5,626 bases of DNA from an uncultured Azospirillum sp. (GTDB taxonomy: Bacteria; Pseudomonadota; Alphaproteobacteria; RF32; CAG-239): positions 1 to 5,626 of the forward strand of contig CANDEX010000088.1 in NCBI GenBank assembly GCA_947383875.1. Reading direction: 5' to 3'. Position 1 is the stretch's first letter. Each line of letters starts with the position of its first letter. Made by a program: the position numbers and the translations under genes. The notes beneath the pieces are model-generated. The model had not been told where the DNA came from. It saw only the letters and a program-made list of their open reading frames with translations, and searched no databases. Positions 1-5,356 of the stretch are shown here, piece after piece.

Positions 1-417
1 AATGCTTATGCTCTTACTTGCGGGGCGCAGCCCTCTTGTGCTGACTTGGGATACAAATACACCGGCACAACAACCGACTGCCTCAACGAACCGCTCAAGT
101 GTCCCTTCAACTCATCTTACTTCAACTGCGTAAAAAAAGCTGATGCTGTTAAAAACATGGTTTTGGATTGGAATAATAAGAAACAAATCAATCTGGTATC
201 TTCAACCTATTATGCCAGCAGTTATGGTATTATTATCGGCAAAATACAAGATATTAACGGCCAAGGGGCTTCTGTTACAATTAACGGAAATGAGGTTTCC
301 GGAACAGGATGGAGGGAGATATATACATTCTTTTATTCTCAAGTTTCGCCAAACGATTCAATTAAAGCATTTGGACAAAATCCGAACTTCTTTTTTGTTC
401 CTTATAAGAATATTTAA
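1..417 (+). CDS. Cys-rich protein of unknown function, 3' end only (5' end outside window)
   Basis: The frame is open from base 1 and stops with TAA at 415-417, giving the last 138 residues of a longer protein. The TTG at position 46 could be misread as a start, but codons 1-15 before it are open and share the same Cys-rich character, so the gene almost certainly begins to the left of the window. The visible part opens with five cysteines at residues 7, 13, 27, 34 and 43, including the stretch CADLGYKYTGTTTDC and then LKCPF. The rest (about 44-138) has no cysteine and is rich in Asn, Ser, Gly, Tyr and Phe, as in a beta-rich extracellular domain. There is no membrane segment. Paired cysteines suggest an exported, disulfide-bonded or repeat-containing surface protein, but no signal peptide can be seen and I do not recognise the family. 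A hairpin terminator follows directly. Confidence 0.75.
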   Translation, partial: NAYALTCGAQPSCADLGYKYTGTTTDCLNEPLKCPFNSSYFNCVKKADAVKNMVLDWNNKKQINLVSSTYYASSYGIIIGKIQDINGQGASVTINGNEVSGTGWREIYTFFYSQVSPNDSIKAFGQNPNFFFVPYKNI

Positions 418-418
418 G

Positions 419-449
419 AATAAAACCCCGCATTGAGCGGGGTTTTATT
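419..449. terminator. Bidirectional Rho-independent terminator between convergent genes
   Basis: A perfect 13-bp inverted repeat has arms 419-431 and 437-449 and a 5-nt loop (432-436). Its core is ACCCCGC/GCGGGGT flanked by A/T tracts, so the U-rich tail is present on either strand. It lies 1 bp after the stop of the left-edge gene, and its right arm overlaps the last 2 bases of the yacG stop codon. It therefore plausibly ends transcripts from both sides. Confidence 0.9.
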
Positions 450-660
450 ATTCTTCATTTTCAGGCGTTTTATCCAAAGCTTCTTGAAGTTGAGCAATTT
501 CGGTGTCATCCAACTCCACTGCCGGAACGGTATAGCTTTCGCTAAACCAATTTCCCAAATCTATATCCGCGCAACGCTTGGAGCAAAAAGGCTTATATTT
601 GTTTTCCGGTGCAATTTTATGGCAAATCGGGCATTTGTGGGTTTTAATGACATCACTCAT
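448..660 (-). CDS. yacG: DNA gyrase inhibitor YacG (small zinc-binding protein)
   Basis: This 70-residue protein has the zinc ligands C10, C13, C26 and C30 (CPIC, then CSKRC) followed by the family signature ADIDLGNWF at about 31-39 and an acidic tail. The size and motif order match YacG (65 residues in E. coli), which binds GyrB and inhibits DNA gyrase. I chose the ATG at 660 because it overlaps the RNase G/E stop as ATGA (4 bp), the usual sign of translational coupling, and because it places the first CxxC close to the N-terminus. A start 30 bp upstream is possible but would add ten residues encoded inside the RNase gene. It is the last gene of the operon and ends at the shared terminator. 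Confidence 0.93.
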   Translation of the reverse strand: MSDVIKTHKCPICHKIAPENKYKPFCSKRCADIDLGNWFSESYTVPAVELDDTEIAQLQEALDKTPENEE

Positions 661-1826
661 TTCATCACCCGACCGGTTCCCTGGCAGCATTCACATTCTA
701 TGCTTAATACATCCTGCAAGGTCGGGCGGCGACGAACACGAACAACCTCCACATTTCCGGCCTTACTTAACCCCAGAATACGCCCTTTATTACTATCTTT
801 GGCCAATTCTGCTTCTAATGTTTCCAAAACAGGTTTGATAAACTTATATTCGGAAGAACCTGCAAAGTCGATAATAATCTTGCCTGACAGATTGCGCAAA
901 CGAATCTGCTTGGCAATTTCAACAGCCGCTTCCTGATTCAGGGCCGAAATTGAACCTCGGCCGTTATCGGCTCCGCTGTCAACATCTATACAGATGCAAG
1001 CTCTGGTTTCTTCAATACTCAAACGACCGCCGGACGGTAATTTGACTTCTTTAAGCAAAGCATCAGAAATCGCATCTTCCAACCCCAATTCTTCGACAGG
1101 TTCAGACATATAATCAATAGCGAACCGGCCGGCAAAAATTTCTTTCAGTTCGTTTTCAATATTATGATTATTAACAATAATTCGGCGCAGGCTGTCAGAC
1201 CAGCGGTTAATCTCTTCCTGCAAAGGAGAAGCTTTGGCATAAAGCAATGCCGGAGCTTTGGCTGAGCGGGCTTTCATTCGAACATCATCATAAGTGGCGC
1301 GCAGGTTTTCCATTTCTGCGGCAATAACAGCAAAGGGAACATCAACAGATGATGTACGCAGTATCCATCCCTCCTGTCCGGTTGTGTGCTCCAAAACTTT
1401 TTCACGATAAGCCGCGAGTTTTTCTTTATCTTCAATACGGGAAGAAGCTTCAACCGTCATACGGTAAGGACAATATACGATATGCTCTCCGACAAACTGA
1501 ATGGCGCGGACAACCTTGGCTCCTTTTTCGGCGCGTTTTTCCTGAGAGACTTGAACGACGATGCTTTGGCCTTCATTGTAATTAACATCTTTCAGCCCTT
1601 GTTCTTCAGCGTTCAAAAAAGCATCATGCCCATCGTCAATATCAATAAAAAACCCCACTTTGTCATGAGCCAGCTCAATTTTACGGGTGATTTTTCCCAA
1701 ATAAACGTTGCCTTCAGCCGCAGCATTTTCATTTACAAAAATCAACTCCAGCAAATCGCCATTGTTCATAAGAGCCAAAGTGGCAGCGGAATTATGTTTT
1801 TCATAAACAATCGTATCAACACTCAT
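657..1826 (-). CDS. rng: Short RNase E/G family endoribonuclease
   Basis: This 389-residue protein covers the whole catalytic region of the RNase E/G family. An N-terminal S1-like RNA-binding segment (about 1-115, with GNVYLGKI at 39-46) is followed by a 5'-sensor region with R157-T158, equivalent to the pair that contacts 5'-monophosphate RNA in RNase E. The DNase I-like catalytic subdomain has PSGG at 264-267, D281 in CIDVDSGA and D320 in IIIDF. The zinc link C378-x-x-C381-QGTG lies at the C-terminus. It ends right after the zinc link, so there is no degradosome scaffold, and it is shorter than E. coli RNase G (489 residues). The residue two after the first catalytic Asp is D283 where E. 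coli has Asn. The family cuts single-stranded RNA in rRNA maturation and mRNA decay. ATGA overlaps on both sides put it in an operon with maf and yacG. The symbol rng is by domain extent; strict orthology is not shown. Confidence 0.92.
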   Translation of the reverse strand: MSVDTIVYEKHNSAATLALMNNGDLLELIFVNENAAAEGNVYLGKITRKIELAHDKVGFFIDIDDGHDAFLNAEEQGLKDVNYNEGQSIVVQVSQEKRAEKGAKVVRAIQFVGEHIVYCPYRMTVEASSRIEDKEKLAAYREKVLEHTTGQEGWILRTSSVDVPFAVIAAEMENLRATYDDVRMKARSAKAPALLYAKASPLQEEINRWSDSLRRIIVNNHNIENELKEIFAGRFAIDYMSEPVEELGLEDAISDALLKEVKLPSGGRLSIEETRACICIDVDSGADNGRGSISALNQEAAVEIAKQIRLRNLSGKIIIDFAGSSEYKFIKPVLETLEAELAKDSNKGRILGLSKAGNVEVVRVRRRPTLQDVLSIECECCQGTGRVMK

Positions 1827-2395
1827 TTTACACCTGCACCATCTAACAAATTTTTGGTTTCATATAAAGGCAAGCCGACAACACCACTGTATGATCCAAC
1901 GATTTTTCGAACATAGCCGGCCAGTTCGCCTTCAATTTTATAGCCACAGCACCCTACCCATTCGCGACCGTCAACATAAGTGCGAATTTCCGCCGGGGTC
2001 AGTTTTTTCATCACCACACGGGTAGCCACACAGCGTAGAGCTTTACGACCGGAAGCATCTATCACGCAAACCGCACTTAATACACGATGAGCTTTGCCTG
2101 ACAACATTTCCATGACAGCCGTTTGCTCTTCCGGGGTTTGGGATTTATGAAGAACTCTATTGCCTACGACAACCGCCGTATCACAAGCCAAGACCACTTC
2201 TCCCGGATGGCGGGCAGCAACAGCAGAAGCCTTTTCCATCGCCATACGCTTGACATAAGCGGTCGGGGTTTCAAATTTGCGGGTGGTTTCATCAATATCT
2301 GCGGGGTCAATCTGCTTCGGAGCATAGCCGATTTGCTCCAACAGCTGTCGGCGCGGCATAGACCCCGAAGCCAGAATAAAGTTCTTTTCAGTCAT
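1823..2395 (-). CDS. maf: Maf family nucleoside triphosphate pyrophosphatase
   Basis: The 190-residue product has the Maf signature LASGS at 8-12 followed by the Arg pair R15-R16 and QLLEQ, the conserved K55 in MAMEKA, and ACDTAVVV at 70-77 with D72 as the expected catalytic/metal-binding aspartate. The C-terminal block is GYKIEGELAGYVRKI, then GSYSGVVGLPLYET. The family hydrolyses non-canonical or selected NTPs to NMP and pyrophosphate. The C-terminal GSY-VVGLPL pattern resembles the YhdE-like (dTTP/UTP/pseudo-UTP) branch more than the YceF branch, but substrate cannot be fixed by eye. Its stop overlaps the RNase ATG as ATGA. The start lies 8 bp after the dksA stop, with its only Shine-Dalgarno-like GAGG inside the dksA 3' end, so translation probably depends on dksA. 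Confidence 0.94.
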   Translation of the reverse strand: MTEKNFILASGSMPRRQLLEQIGYAPKQIDPADIDETTRKFETPTAYVKRMAMEKASAVAARHPGEVVLACDTAVVVGNRVLHKSQTPEEQTAVMEMLSGKAHRVLSAVCVIDASGRKALRCVATRVVMKKLTPAEIRTYVDGREWVGCCGYKIEGELAGYVRKIVGSYSGVVGLPLYETKNLLDGAGVK

Positions 2396-2412
2396 GAGGC
2401 GGCTTAAGCCTC
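2396..2412 (-). promoter_or_regulatory. Small hairpin over the dksA stop / maf ribosome-binding region
   Basis: The arms GAGGC and GCCTC (2396-2400 and 2408-2412, 7-nt loop) enclose the dksA stop codon and contain the only GAGG upstream of maf. In mRNA this stem would hide the maf Shine-Dalgarno site until a ribosome finishing dksA opens it. The stem is short, so the regulatory role is inference. Confidence 0.3.
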
Positions 2413-2835
2413 ATCGTCGTATGTTTTTTCCATCCGCTCGTGACGTTCCTGCGCTTCAATAGACAGGGTTGCAACCGGGCGCGCTTCCAATCTCTCCAAC
2501 CCAATAGGTTCTCCGGTTTCTTCACAATAACCATAAGTTCCGTCTTCAATACGTTTCAGGGCATCATTGATTTTACTGATGAGTTTGCGCGCACGATCTT
2601 TGGTGCGTAAATCCAGTGCTTTATCCGTTTCCATAGATGCACGATCGATATCATCCGGCTGGTTTAGCCCACCCTGACGCAAATCTTCAAGCGTATCTTG
2701 GGATTGGTTTAACAAAGATTTTTTCCACTCGACTAATTTGCGGCGGAAATATTCAACTTGTAACTCATTCATATATTCTTCTTTAGCTGACGGAACATAG
2801 TCAGGCGGAAGAATTACTGCAGCATCCATATCCAT
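2404..2835 (-). CDS. dksA: RNA polymerase-binding transcription factor DksA (alphaproteobacterial type)
   Basis: A 143-residue DksA/TraR-family protein. DksA binds in the RNA polymerase secondary channel and works with ppGpp in the stringent response. A long coiled-coil region runs from about 20 to 100, and its tip carries D61-x-x-D64-x-A66 (DDIDRA), matching the DxxDxA tip needed for activity in E. coli. The globular part (YGYCEETGEPIGLERLEARP, 101-120) corresponds to the zinc finger, but only C104 remains; the other three ligand positions are T107, S125 and A128. This loss is known in alphaproteobacterial DksA proteins, so it is probably a functional zinc-independent form. The ATG at 2835 is preferred over an upstream in-frame ATG at 2871 because AGGAG lies 7 nt before it and the predicted -10 box covers 2869-2874, so the longer form could not be translated from that transcript. 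Confidence 0.93.
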   Translation of the reverse strand: MDMDAAVILPPDYVPSAKEEYMNELQVEYFRRKLVEWKKSLLNQSQDTLEDLRQGGLNQPDDIDRASMETDKALDLRTKDRARKLISKINDALKRIEDGTYGYCEETGEPIGLERLEARPVATLSIEAQERHERMEKTYDDEA

Positions 2836-2842
2836 AACGGCT

Positions 2843-2847
2843 CTCCT
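2843..2847 (-). promoter_or_regulatory. Shine-Dalgarno site that sets the dksA start
   Basis: On the minus strand GAAGGAGAG precedes the ATG at 2835. The AGGAG core ends 7 nt before that start. No comparable site precedes the in-frame ATG at 2871. Confidence 0.8.
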
Positions 2848-2868
2848 TCGGACAATTAATAAATGGTT

Positions 2869-2896
2869 CATATAGCAAGCAAAATACTCATTTCAA
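2869..2896 (-). promoter_or_regulatory. Probable sigma70-type promoter for dksA-maf-rng-yacG
   Basis: On the minus strand a -35 box TTGAAA (2891-2896) is followed after 16 nt by TATATG (2869-2874). This predicts a transcript start near 2862 and a short leader of about 27 nt with a good ribosome-binding site. There is no convincing terminator between fliX and dksA, so read-through from the pilin-fliX promoter is also likely. Confidence 0.5.
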
Positions 2897-2915
2897 CTCT
2901 TGACTGCAAGCAAAA
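2875..2915. repeat. 10-bp direct repeat around the dksA -35 box
   Basis: The sequence GCAAGCAAAA occurs at 2875-2884 and again at 2906-2915, 31 bp apart centre to centre. That is about three helical turns, so both copies face the same side of the DNA. One copy fills the promoter spacer next to the -10 box and the other lies just upstream of the -35 box. It could be a two-site operator, or a chance repeat in AT-rich DNA. Confidence 0.4.
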
Positions 2916-2932
2916 AAGTCCTTTTATTCCTC

Positions 2933-3352
2933 TTATTTCATCAATTTTGCCAATTCAACTTCGACTCGCAATTCTATTTCGCTCAAAATCTCTTGCAGGC
3001 GCGGGTCATCCGATTGGTAACGGTTGTCTTTTACCTGTCGCGAAATTTCAATCAAACGGTCACGGGAAATATAACCCATCAGCAGGCCGTCACGGATTTC
3101 TTCCAATTTTTCCAACAGAGTCTGCCCGCGTTTCACCAGCAGTTTGCGGCGCTCTTTTTCTTCTTCGCCATTAACCATCTGCGCGGCAAGAACACCGTCT
3201 GCAATATTGATGCCGACACTTCCGCCCACCGGCGCGGATTTAGGCTTCATTGTTTCACTCAGATAAGCGGAGAAACTTTCACCGCCGCTGGTTTTTCTGG
3301 TTTTGGATGTTCCCAAATCCTTAACTTTATTTACATCATCAACTTTAATCAT
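2933..3352 (-). CDS. fliX: Flagellar assembly regulator FliX
   Basis: The product is 139 residues. The N-terminus (MIKVDDVNKVKD) is followed by a low-complexity Ser/Gly/Lys-rich stretch to about 45, then a charged helical C-terminal region from about 62 onward with RRKLLVKRGQTLLEKLEEIR, GYISRDRLIEISRQV and a final amphipathic helix to LAKLMK. This arrangement and length fit the FliX family. In Caulobacter, FliX works with the sigma54 activator FlbD to tie class II flagellar assembly to later flagellar gene expression. I prefer the ATG at 3352, which forms TGATG with the stop of the upstream pilin-like gene. An ATG at 3367 would add five residues but also lacks a good ribosome-binding site, so coupling is the likelier way of initiation. 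A flgI gene, the common neighbour of fliX, is not adjacent here. Confidence 0.82.
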   Translation of the reverse strand: MIKVDDVNKVKDLGTSKTRKTSGGESFSAYLSETMKPKSAPVGGSVGINIADGVLAAQMVNGEEEKERRKLLVKRGQTLLEKLEEIRDGLLMGYISRDRLIEISRQVKDNRYQSDDPRLQEILSEIELRVEVELAKLMK

Positions 3353-3900
3353 CAGCGGAAAGTCCATACTATAACGTTTGAATTATCATCTTTGGAGCAG
3401 GCGGCTGTTGCATCCACAATCGCTACCGGCATTTTTTTACCATTTTCACCGGCTAATACCGGCCAATTAAACTCGGTATCATTTATTTTGATTTTATATA
3501 AATCAGAATCGCCGTTAAACTGCCAGTTCATCAAAGACAGCTCCAAGCAAGCATTCTGCGGAAGATTTTTGAAAGTAATTTCATAAGTATCCTGCGTGCC
3601 GGAAAAAATAACCTCTCCGTTAAAAGAGTGGAAGACCTTATTTCCCTCAACCATATCTCCCGGCAGAATTTTATCTGCTATAATATCTGCGGTTTTTATT
3701 ACAGTATAGTCTCCGTAGGCCGTATAACGGTTGCTGATACTTTTTCGCAAATCAGTAATCTGCTGGGTAACACGACTGATTCTATAGCGATCATGCATAC
3801 TGCTGATTAATTTACCGATAGACATTGACACCATACCAACAATAGCCAACACGCCTAAAATTTCAACCATACTGCGACCAAGTTCATTATTACGATTCAT
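3352..3900 (-). CDS. Type IV pilin-like protein with class III signal (type IVb/PilS-like)
   Basis: This 182-residue protein begins with a short polar leader ending in G8, a prepilin peptidase site. The mature N-terminus would be RSMVEILGVLAIVGMV, with Glu at mature position 5 (E13), followed by a hydrophobic helix to about residue 30 and an amphipathic helix to about 55. The leader and helix define a pilin or pseudopilin that is processed by a PilD-type peptidase and assembled from the inner membrane. The C-terminal region has two cysteines, C118 (NACLEL) and C168 (ATAACSKDD) followed by NVIVWTF, which resembles the disulfide-closed region and final strand of type IVb/PilS pilins. Whether it is a major pilin, minor pilin or adhesin subunit cannot be decided. 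A strong Shine-Dalgarno GGAGG (3907-3911) sits 6 nt before the ATG. It is the first gene of a minus-strand unit and overlaps fliX by one base. Confidence 0.85.
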   Translation of the reverse strand: MNRNNELGRSMVEILGVLAIVGMVSMSIGKLISSMHDRYRISRVTQQITDLRKSISNRYTAYGDYTVIKTADIIADKILPGDMVEGNKVFHSFNGEVIFSGTQDTYEITFKNLPQNACLELSLMNWQFNGDSDLYKIKINDTEFNWPVLAGENGKKMPVAIVDATAACSKDDNSNVIVWTFR

Positions 3901-3922
3901 TTTACCCCTCCGTCAACTATTT

Positions 3923-3951
3923 GTTATAGCATTTTTTATGCCTTTAGACAA
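3923..3951 (-). promoter_or_regulatory. Probable sigma70-type promoter for the pilin-like gene and fliX
   Basis: On the minus strand TTGTCT (3946-3951) and TATAAC (3923-3928) are separated by 17 nt. The predicted transcript start near 3916 gives a very short leader that still contains the GGAGG site. There is no sigma54-type GG-N10-GC element, so control by the flagellar sigma54 cascade is not evident. Confidence 0.55.
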
Positions 3952-3969
3952 CCATATTCCAAGATGGTT
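3950..3969. repeat. Inverted repeat in the divergent promoter region
   Basis: AACCAT at 3950-3955 and ATGGTT at 3964-3969 are separated by 8 bp. This 20-bp dyad touches the -35 box of the pilin promoter and lies upstream of the divergent beta-barrel promoter, so it could bind a dimeric regulator. No regulator gene is visible. Confidence 0.3.
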
Positions 3970-4005
3970 AATTTATAGTTTGTAACAATGGTAATATATT
4001 TTTAC

Positions 4006-4033
4006 TTCACATTTCAGAAATATGTTATATAGT
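4006..4033 (+). promoter_or_regulatory. Probable sigma70-type promoter for the outer-membrane beta-barrel gene
   Basis: TTCACA (4006-4011) and TATAGT (4028-4033) each match five of six consensus bases and are 16 bp apart. The predicted start near 4040 leaves a leader of about 66 nt before the ATG at 4106, long enough for post-transcriptional control, although I see no strong hairpin in it. Confidence 0.6.
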
Positions 4034-4105
4034 AGCGTATAACCAAATGCCGGGATTATGATTAATATGACCGGTTGTTTAAACTTTAACGAAAGGAACT
4101 ATCTT

Positions 4106-4666
4106 ATGAAATTTGCTGTTTCTTCTTTATTTGCCGCCGTATCCGTATTGGCTCTGAGTGCCAATGCTAATGCAGCTGATTTTAAGCCTTATGTCGGTGT
4201 TGATTATAACTATTCTGACGCTGATTTTGACGGTGTCAGCCCGAAATACAATTCAGCTTCAGTAAATGTCGGCACAGAATACAACAAATATTTCGGTACC
4301 GAAGTTTTCTATCAATATTCTGATACAGATAACAAAGGCGTAGACAGTGATTTGCGCGTTAAAACCAAATTCCAGGCTTATGGTTTGGATTTGATGGGTT
4401 ACCTGCCTTTGGGTTGCGATCAGGTTTTCTCTTTGGTTGGAACCATGGGTATCGGCGAATATGAATTCGATAATAAGTTCCGTGGAATTGATGCTCCGAA
4501 ACATCACCGTGACCATGGTATCGGTTACCGTTTTGGTGGTGGTCTGCAGTATCAAGTTGATGAAAATATTGCTGTTCGCGGCTTGGTTCGCTATGTTAAT
4601 ATCAATGGTGTTGAAGCTGCCAATGATATGTGGGAATATACCGCCGGTGTTAGATATTCTTTCTAA
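4106..4666 (+). CDS. Small outer-membrane beta-barrel protein (OmpA/OmpX-like porin family)
   Basis: The product has 186 residues. The signal peptide has K2, a hydrophobic core at about 4-18 and the cleavage site ANA-A near residue 23/24. The mature part of about 163 residues is made of alternating hydrophobic/aromatic strands (PYVGVDYNYS, SASVNVGTEYN, GTEVFYQYSD, FQAYGLDLMGYLP, FSLVGTMGIGEYEF, IGYRFGGGLQYQV, IAVRGLVRYVNI, YTAGVRYSF) and ends in Phe, the classical BAM recognition signal. Size and strand count fit an 8-stranded barrel of the OMP_b-brl/OmpA-N type, a structural or adhesion/evasion surface protein rather than a trimeric pore. No periplasmic OmpA C-terminal domain is present. The ATG at 4106 is chosen over 4058 because AAGGA (4093-4097) lies 8 nt upstream and the signal peptide begins there. 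It is monocistronic, with its own promoter and terminator. Confidence 0.9.
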   Translation: MKFAVSSLFAAVSVLALSANANAADFKPYVGVDYNYSDADFDGVSPKYNSASVNVGTEYNKYFGTEVFYQYSDTDNKGVDSDLRVKTKFQAYGLDLMGYLPLGCDQVFSLVGTMGIGEYEFDNKFRGIDAPKHHRDHGIGYRFGGGLQYQVDENIAVRGLVRYVNINGVEAANDMWEYTAGVRYSF

Positions 4667-4684
4667 TCTGAAAGCATTTCAAAC

Positions 4685-4712
4685 AAAAGGAGGAAGCAAT
4701 TTCCTCCTTTTT
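4685..4712 (+). terminator. Rho-independent terminator of the beta-barrel gene
   Basis: The arms AAAAGGAGGAA (4685-4695) and TTCCTCCTTTT (4701-4711) pair perfectly around a 5-nt loop, followed by a T-rich tail. The terminator begins 18 bp after the stop codon. Confidence 0.9.
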
Positions 4713-4759
4713 CTTTATAGCCAAAGGTTTAATTTTCGGTGAGCGGTATTAAATCTGTA

Positions 4760-4788
4760 TAGACAGCAGAAAAAAGAAGTTTTATTAA
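4760..4788 (+). promoter_or_regulatory. Possible promoter for the lipoprotein gene
   Basis: TAGACA (4760-4765, five of six -35 bases) and TATTAA (4783-4788, four of six -10 bases) are 17 bp apart. They lie between the upstream terminator and the lipoprotein start, giving a leader of about 30 nt. Since the upstream gene is terminated, some promoter must lie in 4713-4810; this is the best candidate. Confidence 0.45.
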
Positions 4789-4825
4789 TTTAGACATTAT
4801 CAACACAGCATGAGGATTTGTATCA

Positions 4826-5341
4826 ATGAAAAAATTTTTATTTGCTTTAGGCTCCGTTTTATTAATCAGTGCCTGTTCTGATAAACAGGATGAGACCGTT
4901 CAAACTCAAACCGAACAGGAACAAGCTCTGGAAGCCGGAGAGCAGGTTATCGCCAAGCCACAATTTGATATCAAATTTGAAGACATCGTTTACAGTTACG
5001 AATCGGGAAAACTGCCTGAAGGCTGCGATAAAGGAAGTGACATTGTTTGCGCTATTGATATGCAGGTTAAATGCACTATTGACCCTAAGTTTGCAGAATG
5101 CGACCCCAAAAAATTGCCGAAATTTACATTTATGGAAGATGACAGCCTACAGCGTCCAACTCAGGCAAGTTTTCAAATTGTTAAACTCAAACCGATTGAT
5201 GCCAACACTGTTGAAGTTTATACCCAAAGCGATTGCAACGGAGTTTGGTTTGGGCTATGCAAAGGTAATATTGTTTATGTTCTGAGCAACAAATCAGGTG
5301 GCTGGACTGTCAAAGATTTATATGCATTGCAGTCTATTTAA
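4826..5341 (+). CDS. Cys-rich outer-membrane lipoprotein of unknown function
   Basis: The 171-residue protein starts with a type II signal peptide: K2-K3, a hydrophobic core and the lipobox I14-S15-A16-C17. C17 would be lipidated after signal peptidase II cleavage, and Ser at position +2 (not Asp) predicts sorting to the outer membrane by Lol. A Gln/Glu/Thr-rich linker (about 19-42) leads to a globular domain with six more cysteines at 67, 75, 83, 92, 137 and 145, which could form three disulfides in the periplasm. The domain ends in alternating strands (TVEVYTQSD, GNIVYVLSN, GWTVKDLYAL). I do not recognise the family. GAGGA (4812-4816) lies 9 nt before the ATG. It is flanked by terminators and is probably transcribed alone. 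Confidence 0.85.
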   Translation: MKKFLFALGSVLLISACSDKQDETVQTQTEQEQALEAGEQVIAKPQFDIKFEDIVYSYESGKLPEGCDKGSDIVCAIDMQVKCTIDPKFAECDPKKLPKFTFMEDDSLQRPTQASFQIVKLKPIDANTVEVYTQSDCNGVWFGLCKGNIVYVLSNKSGGWTVKDLYALQSI

Positions 5342-5356
5342 CACCTCAAAATAATG

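Noticed and set aside
433..936. Plus-strand open frame of 167 codons
   Set aside because: It lies opposite yacG and the RNase G/E gene, whose products show conserved zinc and catalytic motifs. The plus-strand translation shows no domain, and no ribosome-binding site fits.
1386..1916. Plus-strand open frame of 176 codons
   Set aside because: It is antisense to the S1 domain of RNase G/E and the end of maf, has biased Phe/Ile/Asn composition and no recognisable motif.
2836..2932. Terminator between fliX and dksA
   Set aside because: AAAAG-GA-CTTTT and CTTG-CAGT-CAAG hairpins exist but are too short and AT-rich to end transcription, so read-through is assumed.
2900..3586. Plus-strand open frame of 228 codons, longest on that strand
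   Set aside because: It runs opposite fliX and the pilin-like gene across their boundary. Its Phe/Gln-rich translation is typical of reverse-complement shadows, while the minus strand shows a class III signal and a FliX-like C-terminus.
3929..3941. Short inverted repeat GCAT-N5-ATGC in the pilin promoter spacer
   Set aside because: Four-bp arms in AT-rich DNA are expected by chance.
4259..4555. Minus-strand open frame inside the beta-barrel gene
   Set aside because: The plus-strand product has a signal peptide, beta-strand pattern and terminal Phe. The antisense frame has no start signal and no motif.
4869..5285. Second plus-strand frame inside the lipoprotein gene
   Set aside because: It is an out-of-frame overlap with no ribosome-binding site; the main frame has a lipobox and a well-placed Shine-Dalgarno site.
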